Shown in pieces: positions 16,751 through 26,018 of a stretch of 64,000 nucleotides of DNA. The stretch spans positions 1-64,000 of the forward strand of contig NZ_JAFFQD010000030.1 of NCBI RefSeq assembly GCF_016918565.1, in the 5' to 3' direction. The stretch comes from Desulfogranum marinum (GTDB lineage Bacteria > Desulfobacterota > Desulfobulbia > Desulfobulbales > Desulfobulbaceae). The position numbers and the translations under genes are program-made. The notes beneath the pieces were generated by a model. The model did no database searches, was not told where the DNA came from, and saw only the letters and a list, made by a program, of their open reading frames with translations. How positions within the stretch are numbered: position 1 is the first letter of the stretch; every line of letters begins with the position of its first letter.

Positions 16751-17692
16751 ATGCGCAAATTCAGGATATTTCCCCGACCATCGACTATTGCTTTTATCCG
16801 TGAAGCCTGGAAGAGCCCTTCGTTTTCACTGATGGATTGGATCCACGGCTACGTGTATGGACGGTGGACCTACCTCTATATAGGGATTGGCAAAGGAAAT
16901 CATCCGCTTGCAAAAATTATCCGACCGATGGTCGGTTTTTTTCAGCGTATCAGCTATTTTTTACCTACCCTCACAACTGGGAACAAAAAAACCACTTTCA
17001 GCGACACCTACCACGGCAAGGTTATTTCCGTAAATGAGGCCAAAAAACTGGTGACAGTAAACCGTGAAATAGTCATTGATGATCTGGAAAAAGTTATCCC
17101 TTACACCAAAGCAAGAAGCATTATTCTCAAAAATCCAGAAAATATTGTTGTCCTTGACTGCCCCTGCAGATTATCAAGTCCTACTCCATGCCTGCCGGTG
17201 GATGTCTGTTTAATTATTGGGGAGCCTTTTGCATCTTTTGTTGTGGAACATCATCCTCACCGCTCAAGAAAAATAACACAGGCTGAGGCTCTTACCATTG
17301 TTGAACAAGAGCATAAAAGAGGCCACGTGCAGCATGCCTTTTTCAAAGAAGCCATGCTCAATCGATTTTATGCTATCTGTAATTGCTGTGGCTGTTGCTG
17401 CGGGGCTATCCAAGCCATGAAGAATGGTACTCCAATGCTTGCATCATCCGGGTATATAGCAAACATCGATGCTGAACTGTGTGAAGGATGCCTGGCATGT
17501 GTCCATTTCTGTCAATTTCAGGCAATTGCAGGGGAACGTCACCAGAGCGCTACAGTTGATACTGCACAATGTCTTGGCTGCGGGGTTTGTGCCGACAAAT
17601 GTAAAAATGGAGCCATCACCTTAACAAGAGCCCCTGAAAAAGGCGTCCCGCTGGTAGTTGAAAAACTGCTGAACAGTGAAAATTCGGAGTAA
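16751..17692 (+). CDS. 4Fe-4S protein with N-terminal cysteine-rich domain
   Basis: The 313-residue protein ends in two ferredoxin-type motifs (CEGCLACVHFC and CLGCGVCADKC, about residues 245-290), each binding a 4Fe-4S cluster. Upstream lie two unusual cysteine groups: DCPCRLSSPTPC (about residue 138) and CNCCGCCCGA (about residue 215), which could hold another cluster. The first 80 residues are amphipathic and may associate with membrane. No signal peptide is seen. I recognise it as a conserved iron-sulfur type of anaerobes but not by name. The start at 16751 has a GAGG site; an ATG at 16715 lacks one. The partner oxidoreductase is unknown. Confidence 0.75.
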   Translation: MRKFRIFPRPSTIAFIREAWKSPSFSLMDWIHGYVYGRWTYLYIGIGKGNHPLAKIIRPMVGFFQRISYFLPTLTTGNKKTTFSDTYHGKVISVNEAKKLVTVNREIVIDDLEKVIPYTKARSIILKNPENIVVLDCPCRLSSPTPCLPVDVCLIIGEPFASFVVEHHPHRSRKITQAEALTIVEQEHKRGHVQHAFFKEAMLNRFYAICNCCGCCCGAIQAMKNGTPMLASSGYIANIDAELCEGCLACVHFCQFQAIAGERHQSATVDTAQCLGCGVCADKCKNGAITLTRAPEKGVPLVVEKLLNSENSE

Positions 17693-17768
17693 ATTAACAG
17701 TTTTTTCGCCTACCATAGTAAGCACCAGGCTCTGAGAGATTGGGTGAAAATGATGCAAGGTTGTTTTT

Positions 17769-18551
17769 TCATGCTGCTACAACCAAACTGACAAACCAGG
17801 GAAGTGTTTCTTCCACATCGCCTTTAAAACAATAATCACCCTCCCTGCCGCTTTGTGCAGACAGCTGCCTTGCAAGTACGTGTTCCTGATTAAATTCGTA
17901 CACACGCCCGTTATTGCGTTTCACCAAAAACGGTATCTCCGCAGCAGGATACACCTGGGCGGAAGTACCTATGACCAGCAAAAAATCGGCTTTGGAAGCT
18001 ATGGCAGCAATTCTGTCATACTCACGCACATCCTCGCCGAAAAGGACAATACCAGGCTTTAAAGGAAAACCGCACTTGGGACAAGGTACACTGCCCCTGC
18101 CCTGATAGTGTGATTTGCTAACCGGCATGCGGTTCCTGCACTGCAGGCACTGGAGGTGTTGATGCTCGCCATGTATTTCTACTACCTGACGGCTTCCGGC
18201 TTTCTGGTGGAGTCGATCAACATTCTGCGTAATAACCGCTTTCAGCAACCCCTCTCTTTCTAACTCCACCAGAGCATTATGGGCCTTACTTGGCTCCTTG
18301 TCCAACAGAACCAAACCAAGTTCACGATATAGTTGCCACGCTTTATCTGGATTACGCAAAAACACCTCCAAAGTAGCGTACTCTTCAGGATTGAATATGC
18401 TCCATAATCCACCTGGACTCCTGAAATCAGGTATCCCGGAAGCAACCGAAATTCCGGCACCAGTCAGGGCAATAGGATATTCGGCATTCTGATAGGCCTC
18501 AACAGCTTGCTGTACTTCAACACTCTGTTCAAAAGGAAGTATCTGCAACAT
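17769..18551 (-). CDS. sirtuin (SIR2-family NAD-dependent protein deacylase)
   Basis: The 260-residue protein carries the sirtuin motifs in order: GAGISVASGIPDFRS (NAD binding), TQNVDRLH with catalytic EIHGEH shortly after, a zinc site of CLQC and CPKC, and GTSAQVYPA. The reaction removes acyl groups from lysine using NAD. Class III features (Tyr/Arg of CobB-type desuccinylases) are not obvious, so it is probably a general deacetylase. I start at ATG 18551; an in-frame GTG at 18584 would add 11 residues, and neither has a strong ribosome-binding site. It stands alone. Confidence 0.9.
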   Translation of the reverse strand: MLQILPFEQSVEVQQAVEAYQNAEYPIALTGAGISVASGIPDFRSPGGLWSIFNPEEYATLEVFLRNPDKAWQLYRELGLVLLDKEPSKAHNALVELEREGLLKAVITQNVDRLHQKAGSRQVVEIHGEHQHLQCLQCRNRMPVSKSHYQGRGSVPCPKCGFPLKPGIVLFGEDVREYDRIAAIASKADFLLVIGTSAQVYPAAEIPFLVKRNNGRVYEFNQEHVLARQLSAQSGREGDYCFKGDVEETLPWFVSLVVAA

Positions 18552-18769
18552 GGTGGTATTCTCACTGTCAACAACAAAAGTCACCTAACCGCTACACCTG
18601 CAACGCGCAATTCCGGAATACAGTTTTAAAAATTCCTTTTTTCCGAAACAACAAATAAAAACAAGAATCAACAAATTGAACAAACTCTACAATTCCAACG
18701 CACTAGAGCTAAAAAAACAATCTGGAATGAAAAGTGCAATAGTAATAGAAAAAAATTTTGAGGTGAATT

Positions 18770-19030
18770 ATGGTCATTTTTGTTTGTGCACCCTACTTTA
18801 AAGAACTGATACGGCACTCTGATAGAGAAAAAACGAAAATTCTCTTCCAAACAGCCTGTAGGATACTCGCCCCGCAACTGCAAGCAATCAATGCAGCAGA
18901 TTTTTGTAAAGCAATAGGGGTCGCTGACGACTTTATCCCTCTTTTTTATAAATACACTAAAAGCTCATCAACCATCCATCAAAAACAGCGTAATGGATAC
19001 TATACAACCGCAACCCCGGTCTCTCTTTGA
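18770..19030 (+). CDS. hypothetical 86-residue protein
   Basis: The short ORF has a good ribosome-binding site (GAGGTGA, 5 bases before ATG) and coding-like composition. The protein starts MVIFVCAPYFKEL and is mixed polar, with no signal peptide, clear domain or cysteine motif. It lies alone in the gap between the sirtuin and tRNA-His genes. No function can be proposed. The ribosome-binding site is the main support that it is real. Confidence 0.4.
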   Translation: MVIFVCAPYFKELIRHSDREKTKILFQTACRILAPQLQAINAADFCKAIGVADDFIPLFYKYTKSSSTIHQKQRNGYYTTATPVSL

Positions 19031-19236
19031 AAAGTAACTTTCGGTTAACGACCCGGATTCCTCATAAACATTTTCTTGTTTCATGAAAAAATATTCATGA
19101 GGAATCATACAATCAGGGTTAAGAGCGATGACCAAAGAGAGCGCAGGTTTACCCTGCTTAAACATCAATATTTTGGGGAGAAAAGAACCTGCCTGGGTGG
19201 GCGCTAACGCATGAAAAGGACGAGAGTTTTCCAGAG

Positions 19237-19279
19237 AAAAAAAAAGGCACTTCAAGTGCGATACTTGAAATGCCTTTTC
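19237..19279 (-). terminator. rho-independent terminator of tRNA-His
   Basis: On the minus strand a stem (AAGGCATTTCAAGT paired with ACTTGAAGTGCCTT) is followed by nine Ts, just past the tRNA 3' end. Confidence 0.88.
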
Positions 19280-19285
19280 AATTTG

Positions 19286-19363
19286 TGGGGTGAGCGATGG
19301 GACTTGAACCCACGACCTCCGAGGCCACAACCCGGTGCTACCACCAGCTGAGCTACGCTCACC
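19286..19363 (-). tRNA. tRNA-His (anticodon GTG)
   Basis: Read on the minus strand, the acceptor stem GTGAGCG pairs with CGCTCAC. An extra 5' G faces the discriminator C, the signature of histidine tRNA. CCA is encoded. The D loop (AGCTCAGCTGGT), anticodon loop TTGTGGC with GTG, and T loop GGTTCAAGTCC are all in place. A terminator follows. Confidence 0.96.
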
Positions 19364-19420
19364 ACTGAACGTGGGCTTATATACCCTCAAGCAGATCTTT
19401 TGGCAAGCAGAAAGTTCAAT

Positions 19421-20071
19421 TTATAAATCTTTCTGGCAGTGTTTACACACTTTAGCCCGACTTTTAATCAACTCGCTACAGAATGGGCACTCTTTCAAAA
19501 AATTCTGCGCCAGTAATTTATTGAGCGCCATATTCACTGCCTGCTCAAGATCTGTATCCCTATAACTAAAATTGCGAAGAGGTTCTATACAGGAAACATC
19601 GTTTAGGGGAACCAGGTACGTAACAGCTCGCTTTCTGTCCGACAGTTTGGCATGTTCATCGAGGATCAAGAACAGTACAGATTCCAGATCACCCTTTTCA
19701 ACACAGGTGTCCAAAGCTGCAACAGCTTTTTTTTCTTTTTGAAAACGATCATTCTGCTTTTTCATGCTCTCAACATCAACCAGACTGCCTTTAAAAGCAT
19801 CATGACCGGCAACCATCATATTATAGTTTTCATTGGAATCCGGGATTTCCATATGTCGATAAGAGCCGACATGACCGTATTGGTCTTCGATGTACTTCCA
19901 TCCTTTAACAAAAAGAGGGCATTCATCATTGAGACAGACAAAAAGAAATTCAGATCCCCAGCCAAGCCCGTCACCGACATGCATTGGTGGCGCATGACAA
20001 AGCGACAACTCTTGTTTACAGTGGGGACAGGTATGTTTTTCTTCGAGATACTTCAATGCACGGGACAACAT
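19421..20071 (-). CDS. conserved zinc-ribbon protein
   Basis: This 216-residue cytoplasmic protein has an N-terminal CPHC knuckle (TCPHCKQEL, about 15-23) paired with a CLNDEC further on, and a C-terminal pair CPFC...CKHC (ECPFCSELIKSRAKVCKHC), each suggesting a zinc ribbon. The middle is helical and HEAT-like (SDRKRAVTYLVPLND, LRNFSYRDTDLEQAVNMAL). The function is unknown; zinc ribbons at both ends suggest nucleic-acid or protein binding. An AGGAG site lies upstream of the ATG. It has no obvious operon partner. Confidence 0.7.
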   Translation of the reverse strand: MLSRALKYLEEKHTCPHCKQELSLCHAPPMHVGDGLGWGSEFLFVCLNDECPLFVKGWKYIEDQYGHVGSYRHMEIPDSNENYNMMVAGHDAFKGSLVDVESMKKQNDRFQKEKKAVAALDTCVEKGDLESVLFLILDEHAKLSDRKRAVTYLVPLNDVSCIEPLRNFSYRDTDLEQAVNMALNKLLAQNFLKECPFCSELIKSRAKVCKHCQKDL

Positions 20072-20268
20072 AAAGGCAAAAGCTCCTTTTTTAGAGAAAA
20101 TTGAACATATTCTTCTTATCCTACCATCTAAGGTTATTCAGTTTTCTCTGCGTCATCTGATAACCCTCTATAACAGGTGCTGTTTGACATATTTGACAAT
20201 TTCCGCCCATAAAGGCGAACGCAAAGGTGAAAAATAACCACTGGTACCTTAATGGTCAACACACCTTA

Positions 20269-21951
20269 TTAAATCATTTTCCCCAATACCGTATCCACGG
20301 CTTTAGCCTGCTCCATTCTTGCACGAAGGAACGAGTCACTCAGATGTTGAGCATTCTTATTAATCAGTTCGCTTAAAGGACCTATGGAAGCCGCATCTGC
20401 GAGTTCCATTATTGTCTGTAGATTTTTTAAAAAATCGATCACAATTTTATTGCCAGCACCAGAGGTGGACATTATTTCCGCATAGGTCCTCGGATTCTGT
20501 GAATGCACCCTGGCCATTGCTAAAATAGGGTACAGGGATGTCAGGGTACTATGACTGGCAATATCTTCACTGGTGATTTCATTTTCCTGCAGTGTCATGG
20601 CCAGAGCAACCGAAATAGCAGTGGGCAACTTCTGGCCGACCCCCATCAATAAATCATGCTGGGTAGAGCTGTCGTGATAAATATCAGCACCATGTTTATA
20701 CATAAATGCTTCAAACTCACTGCAATACAAACCGCTCCGCGGCGTTCTGACCACCACTGCATTTTTATCTTTCATTGTGGCTGCCTGAGGCCCCCACAAA
20801 TTATGCACCAGCATAACTTCTACCGTTTCCGAGGTAGTTTCAAGTGCCGTGTTAACTGTTTTTTCCGATTCGCCTGCAAGTAAAATAAGCGCTTTGTTTC
20901 CGGCAATCATCGGCCCATATTTGGCAATGGTTTCGGTGGTAACCGATATCGGAACACAGATGATGACAACGTCCACATAACGGATCATCTCTTCCGGTCG
21001 CAACGAGGTGGAGCGACCACTCATGAACACTTTGTACCCTTCACTCTCCAAGCGATCTGCAAACCACTTGCTCATCGCTCCGGTGCCGATAAAGCCAAAC
21101 GATTTTATGTGCTTGGTTCGCATATCGATCCGAGGGAAACTGCCAAGCACTTGAATAGCGCCCGGCTGCTGAATAACCTTGTTCTCGATATGCTGCAGTG
21201 CACTGCTCATCATCTCGGTGCTGATATGACCTTCTGCTTCTATGTAGATCTGCAGCTTTTGGGTTTTTATATCATTCTCTGAGCGCATATCGAGAATATT
21301 AATACCCCGCTGAGAGAATTCCTGGAGGATATCTACCAGTAACCCTACGCGATCATCTAAAGGTACAGTGACAAAGGTGGTGGCATCATACCCGGTCGGC
21401 TTGGGTAAATCATGCGCAAACACAGCAAATCTGGTACGGTTATGGGGAGCGACCTCCCGCTCAAGTATATGAAATCCGTGCTCACTAAGCATTTCCACAG
21501 GAGCAATGAATCCGACTCCTGATCGTTGCCCGCTGCTGATGTCAGCCATTACCTGTTCGACATCGCTGACCACCATCTGGTCAACGTCTGGTAAATGCTG
21601 ATCAATAAACTCGGCACACTGGCCCAGGACTTCTCGCCTTCCAACCAGTAAATGTATGGAATCTAAATCAGCATCCGGCTGATGCATCCCCAGTGAAAGG
21701 TCGGAGTAGACAATAACATTGTCCACCCAATACCCTGCTTTCAGGTGGTCAAAAATACGAAAATACTGTTTATTCTCCCCTTCGCGGGTATTATAGACAG
21801 GCAGGATTGCGCAATCCACATCGTGATTAACAAAAGAGGAAATCACTTTTTTCGAACTCGAATGGGTACGCAAAACTGCATCATCTGCATATTTTTGTGC
21901 AGCTTTCCACGCTAAAGATCCTTGAGGTCCAATTGTGGCAATGGTTAACAT
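20269..21951 (-). CDS. bifunctional prephenate dehydratase - ACT - prephenate dehydrogenase fusion
   Basis: The 560-residue protein joins a prephenate dehydratase domain (1-180; start TIATIGPQGS, catalytic TRF motif at 173-175), an ACT regulatory domain (about 190-272; VPLDDRVGLLVDILQEFSQR) and a TyrA-type prephenate dehydrogenase (from 283; dinucleotide motif GFIGTGAM at 286-293, later MLVHNLWGPQ). One protein could thus send prephenate to both phenylalanine and tyrosine, with ACT giving feedback control by an aromatic amino acid. The start at 21951 is the domain start; a frame extension to 22005 adds only non-domain residues. No chorismate mutase domain is present. It is a single-gene unit. 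Confidence 0.85.
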   Translation of the reverse strand: MLTIATIGPQGSLAWKAAQKYADDAVLRTHSSSKKVISSFVNHDVDCAILPVYNTREGENKQYFRIFDHLKAGYWVDNVIVYSDLSLGMHQPDADLDSIHLLVGRREVLGQCAEFIDQHLPDVDQMVVSDVEQVMADISSGQRSGVGFIAPVEMLSEHGFHILEREVAPHNRTRFAVFAHDLPKPTGYDATTFVTVPLDDRVGLLVDILQEFSQRGINILDMRSENDIKTQKLQIYIEAEGHISTEMMSSALQHIENKVIQQPGAIQVLGSFPRIDMRTKHIKSFGFIGTGAMSKWFADRLESEGYKVFMSGRSTSLRPEEMIRYVDVVIICVPISVTTETIAKYGPMIAGNKALILLAGESEKTVNTALETTSETVEVMLVHNLWGPQAATMKDKNAVVVRTPRSGLYCSEFEAFMYKHGADIYHDSSTQHDLLMGVGQKLPTAISVALAMTLQENEITSEDIASHSTLTSLYPILAMARVHSQNPRTYAEIMSTSGAGNKIVIDFLKNLQTIMELADAASIGPLSELINKNAQHLSDSFLRARMEQAKAVDTVLGKMI

Positions 21952-22286
21952 TTCTATACCTATGGAATTTGTGTATACAGTACTGCAGCAGCCGGAAAAC
22001 AGCAAAAAAACACGTAACTATTGAGCAGCACCCCCATTCTCCCTAATCCGCCCCAGCATAGCGATGTAGAGCTAATCGGTATGCTTATGAATAATTGAAA
22101 CACAGATGAATAGCTACAGTTCGGGATAGATTGAGAGTTTGTAGATCTTTACGAATAGTTACCAAAACATTTTTTATACGCTCAAGCCACTCAAGTCGAT
22201 TGAGTGACGCCCTTCCCGACCATGGTGGAAAAGGGCCAAGCAATAGTATAAGATATTTTTAAAATAACAAACACTAATAGTTATCA

Positions 22287-25211
22287 ATGGGGACAGAAGG
22301 AGAGAAAACAGGCGTTACAGAGTATGTTACCGCACTTAAACAATCTGAAAAATTCGGCCGGCAAGTTGTTGCTCACCACACCGATGCTCCCCAAATAGCT
22401 GAACATGCTTCGTCTAAACTGCTGTCCGACCCGATACGGAGCCTGTTACACAATATAGGGATAAAGGCCCTCTACTCCCACCAGGCAGCAGCTATAGAAC
22501 ATGTTGCAGCAGGACGACATGTTATTATTTCCACAGCTACGGCCTCGGGGAAAAGCCTGATATATAATCTACCTGTAATACAAAGCCTACTTACCGAGCC
22601 CCTGACAAAAGCCCTTTATTTATTTCCCTTAAAAGCACTGGCTCAGGACCAGTTGAAAACCCTTCAAACCCTCGTCCATAACCTTCCAGAGGAGGTTCTG
22701 CCGGAAACCGATACGGCTGCAATATATGACGGTGACACCTCCGGCTATAAACGAAAAAAGATACGTGAACAACTGCCGGCAGTGCTTATAACCAACCCTG
22801 ATATGCTCCATCTTTCCCTGTTACCTTACAGCGACAAATGGGCGCATTTTTTCTCACATCTTAAGTATATTATCATTGATGAAGTACATACGTATCGAGG
22901 TGTTTTCGGCTCGCATATCGCCTGGGTTCTGCGCCGCTTGAATAGGATGTGCGAAGTTTACGGTACCCAACCGACCTACATCCTCACGTCTGCTACGGTT
23001 GGCAACCCTGAAGACCTGGCACAAAACCTGACCGGACAACGGTTTGTTTCAGTTACCGCCTCAGGAGCCGGTAAAGCAGCCAAACATACCCTGCTGCTTA
23101 ACCCAATAGACTCAGCAGCAGGCGCGGCAACCCTGCTACTCGACGCTGCTGTACACAGAAAACTGCGAACCATCATCTATACGCAATCAAGAAAGATGAC
23201 AGAGCTGATCACCATGTGGTCCGGCAAGCGGCTCAAAGAGTATCAACACAACATAGCTTCTTATCGGGCCGGCTTTCTCCCTGAAGATCGACGCCATATA
23301 GAAAAAAAGCTTGTGACAGGGGAACTGCTTGCCGTTATCACCACTTCAGCACTTGAGCTGGGTATAGATATCGGTACCCTGGACATATGTATAATGGTTG
23401 GTTACCCCGGATCTATAATGGCAGCCAGGCAACGGGCTGGAAGGGTCGGGAGAAATAATCGCGAATCATTAGTCATCCTTATTGGTCATGAAGATGCCCT
23501 TGATCAGTACTTTATGCGCAACCCTGAAGATTTTTTCGCCCGCCCGGTTGAATCTGTCACCATCAACCCGCTCAATACCTTTATTGCCGGCCGGCACCTG
23601 GTGTGCGCAGCTGCGGAAATACCTCTCCACAGAGAGGAGCCACTGCTCCAGGCCTATAAACTCGATCAACAGTTGCAAGAACTAACCACTGCCGGAGAGT
23701 TGCTGCAGTCTGCAAATGGCAACTCTTGGTTTGCCGCTCGAAAGTACCCGCAACGTCATGTCAGTATCAGGGGGAGCGGCCACCCCTTTATGATTTACCT
23801 TTCAGCAAACAATAAAATAATAGGTGAAATTGACGGGCGTCGCGTTATCACAGAATGTCATAAGGGAGCAATCTATCTGCATATGGCACAAAGCTATTAC
23901 GTCGACGGCCTTGATATGGAAGAAAAGGCTGTCTATGTCAGCCCAATATCCCCCAATTATTTTACCCGTGTCCAATCAACCAAAACCACCGAGATACTAG
24001 AGGAATTCTCACGAACTCAACTCAAAGGTGTGGTCGTTTTTTTTGGTCGGCTACGGGTGACCGAGCATATCACGGGATACTTGAAAATTCTCTCCGGCAG
24101 CATGAAGATCATCGGTCGTCGTCCGCTTGATCTTCCCCCGCAGACCTTTGAAACAGAAGGCTACTGGCTCCTGCTTCCCCCACATATCAAAAATGCCTGC
24201 GAACACCACCAATTTCATTTTATGGGCGGCATACACGCCATGGAGCATGCTCTTATTGGACTGATGCCGCTTTTGGTACTTTGTGACCGCAATGACATTG
24301 GCGGCATTTCTCATCCTTGGCATGACCAAATAGAAGGAGCCGCTGTTTTTGTCTACGACGGCCATGCCGGTGGCGTGGGACTGGCACGTGAGGCGTTTTC
24401 TCATATACACAGCCTGGTTGAAAGTACTCTGAACGCCGTACGCTCCTGCAGCTGTGACGCAGGTTGCCCGAGCTGTGTCCATTCTTCTAAATGTGGTTCA
24501 GGTAACCGCCCAATAGACAAAAATGGATGCGTTTATATCATGGAGGCATTGCTGAAACCGCCGCCTGCTTCAAACTCCGCAATGGTAGAGCACCCCCCTT
24601 TACCGACTCTCAAAAAAACAACGAATCACATCGAGCAGGTCATCCTGCCCGAAAATTATTGTGTTTTCGATATAGAAACAAAAAGGTCAGCCCAGGAGGT
24701 AGGCGGCTGGCATAGAGCACAAAATATGGGGGTCAGCGTTGCCGTAGTATATGACAACAGGCAACAAAAATTTCTTGTGTATGAAGAGAAACAGATAGAA
24801 CAACTGATCATATCTCTTTTCTCATTTGACCTCGTTGTCGGCTTTAATAACAAACGGTTTGACAACAAAGTGCTCTCAGCCTATACCCGAAAAAATCTTT
24901 CCTCCCTGCCGTCCTTTGACATCCTGGAAGTAATTTACAATCAACTTGGCTACCGGCTCAGTCTGGATCACCTCGCCGAACAGACACTGGGCAAAAGCAA
25001 GCAAGGACATGGCCTGCAGGCTCTTGAATGGTTTAAACAGGGAGAAATGGAAAAGCTGACAGCCTATTGCCGAGAAGATGTACAATTGACAAAAGAACTT
25101 TTTCTCTTTGGAATCCGGCAGCAGCACCTTCTTTTCCGAAACAAAGCGAAGAAAAAGGTGCGACTGCCGGTTAATTTTCAAGCCGCGTTAGCCCGGATTT
25201 CTCATCAGTGA
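22287..25211 (+). CDS. MrfA/MrfB-like fusion: DEAD/DEAH helicase, DUF1998 and RNase H-fold exonuclease
   Basis: This 974-residue protein has superfamily 2 helicase motifs: Walker A TATASGKS (83-90), DEVH (about 197), SAT, and QRAGRVGR (about 381). A four-cysteine DUF1998 module follows (CSCDAGCPSC...C, about 720-735). From about residue 790 it has a DEDD exonuclease-like domain with FDIET, GFNNKRFDNK and YCREDVQLTKEL. Bacillus MrfA (helicase) and MrfB (exonuclease) are separate proteins acting in mitomycin C damage repair; here both activities lie in one chain. No clear ribosome-binding site precedes the ATG. The last six residues and the stop are encoded by the end of repeat R1a, so the native C-terminus may have been altered. 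Confidence 0.85.
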   Translation: MGTEGEKTGVTEYVTALKQSEKFGRQVVAHHTDAPQIAEHASSKLLSDPIRSLLHNIGIKALYSHQAAAIEHVAAGRHVIISTATASGKSLIYNLPVIQSLLTEPLTKALYLFPLKALAQDQLKTLQTLVHNLPEEVLPETDTAAIYDGDTSGYKRKKIREQLPAVLITNPDMLHLSLLPYSDKWAHFFSHLKYIIIDEVHTYRGVFGSHIAWVLRRLNRMCEVYGTQPTYILTSATVGNPEDLAQNLTGQRFVSVTASGAGKAAKHTLLLNPIDSAAGAATLLLDAAVHRKLRTIIYTQSRKMTELITMWSGKRLKEYQHNIASYRAGFLPEDRRHIEKKLVTGELLAVITTSALELGIDIGTLDICIMVGYPGSIMAARQRAGRVGRNNRESLVILIGHEDALDQYFMRNPEDFFARPVESVTINPLNTFIAGRHLVCAAAEIPLHREEPLLQAYKLDQQLQELTTAGELLQSANGNSWFAARKYPQRHVSIRGSGHPFMIYLSANNKIIGEIDGRRVITECHKGAIYLHMAQSYYVDGLDMEEKAVYVSPISPNYFTRVQSTKTTEILEEFSRTQLKGVVVFFGRLRVTEHITGYLKILSGSMKIIGRRPLDLPPQTFETEGYWLLLPPHIKNACEHHQFHFMGGIHAMEHALIGLMPLLVLCDRNDIGGISHPWHDQIEGAAVFVYDGHAGGVGLAREAFSHIHSLVESTLNAVRSCSCDAGCPSCVHSSKCGSGNRPIDKNGCVYIMEALLKPPPASNSAMVEHPPLPTLKKTTNHIEQVILPENYCVFDIETKRSAQEVGGWHRAQNMGVSVAVVYDNRQQKFLVYEEKQIEQLIISLFSFDLVVGFNNKRFDNKVLSAYTRKNLSSLPSFDILEVIYNQLGYRLSLDHLAEQTLGKSKQGHGLQALEWFKQGEMEKLTAYCREDVQLTKELFLFGIRQQHLLFRNKAKKKVRLPVNFQAALARISHQ

Positions 25212-25441
25212 AGTTTTTCGCAGATCGAGGCGCAGGACACGCAGCAGGTAAGCGTAGACTCCGATAGTAAGCTACCGCAAATGGCATGCAACAAAGAGTC
25301 TGCGGAAAAATCCGCTGACCCGGAGGGTGAGTTTTTTGATTATCGACGAAAAAACAGTCTGTTTTTTTAACGCTACCGTATTTTCTATAAATATCAAAAA
25401 CTTAAACCGAAAACCAAAAAACTCATGAGAAATTCGGGCTA
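25190..25441. repeat. R1a: about 250-bp repeat with inverted ends
   Basis: The ends are inverted: GCCCGGATTTCTCATCAG (25191-25208) and CTCATGAGAAATTCGGGC (25422-25439). It shares ends and inner words (GGTAAGCGTAGACTCCGATAG, CTGACC...GGTGAG) with R1b and R1c. It is non-coding except that its left end codes the last residues of the preceding gene. The 25212-25527 gap holds nothing else. Confidence 0.75.
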
Positions 25442-25527
25442 GCCCGAGTATCAGATCAGGCTAAACAGCGGTAGATTAAAAATTGTGGTGAGCGACTACA
25501 GTAACTTCTCGTTTTTAGAAAAAAAGC

Positions 25528-25986
25528 TTACGGCCATACCAGGGAGCGGTGGACCCAGCCGTTGATCTCAGGGTGACTGACCTGTATCCAGTCACCCTGA
25601 TTATCACCCTTTTTTAAAATAACGTCTTTGGACACGGTCCCTACCTTTGCATTGTTGGTTCCAGGACCACTGCGAACATTCCCTTCCTCGACCTTTACAA
25701 TCACATAAGGAGATGCCGAAACTAAGGTATCATAAATCCACCCCTTGTCGCCCTCATAATCCTCAATTTTGACCCACTGTCCTTTTTTTGATAAAACTCG
25801 TAAAGGATAATGCATAGGTAACTGATAAATAGCCTCATAATTGGTGCCTGGGCCGGAACGTAGGTTTACGCCGTCTTTTGTAACAGTTACATATTCTGCT
25901 GCCGATGAACTCAAAACGGTCGCTCCCACTAGAGTGGCAGCTGTAACAGTTGATATGAATACATTTTTGACGATATTTCTTTTCAT
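25528..25986 (-). CDS. exported protein with two bacterial SH3 (SH3b) domains
   Basis: The 152-residue protein has a signal peptide (1-30, ending near SSAAEY) and two SH3b repeats, each with the NxRSGPGTN hallmark (VNLRSGPGTNYEAIY and GNVRSGPGTNNAKVG) followed by W-I-x-GW segments. SH3b domains bind peptidoglycan or other wall ligands, so this is a periplasmic or envelope protein without a visible enzyme domain. A strong AAGGAG site lies 7 bases before the ATG. It stands next to tlyA but 32 bases downstream, possibly co-transcribed. Confidence 0.85.
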   Translation of the reverse strand: MKRNIVKNVFISTVTAATLVGATVLSSSAAEYVTVTKDGVNLRSGPGTNYEAIYQLPMHYPLRVLSKKGQWVKIEDYEGDKGWIYDTLVSASPYVIVKVEEGNVRSGPGTNNAKVGTVSKDVILKKGDNQGDWIQVSHPEINGWVHRSLVWP

Positions 25987-26018
25987 CGTTATCTCCTTAT
26001 TTATCTTAACCCTATTCT

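Noticed and set aside
22006-22286. possible regulatory region before the MrfAB-like gene
   Set aside because: Only AT-rich sequence with no clear promoter, operator or hairpin.
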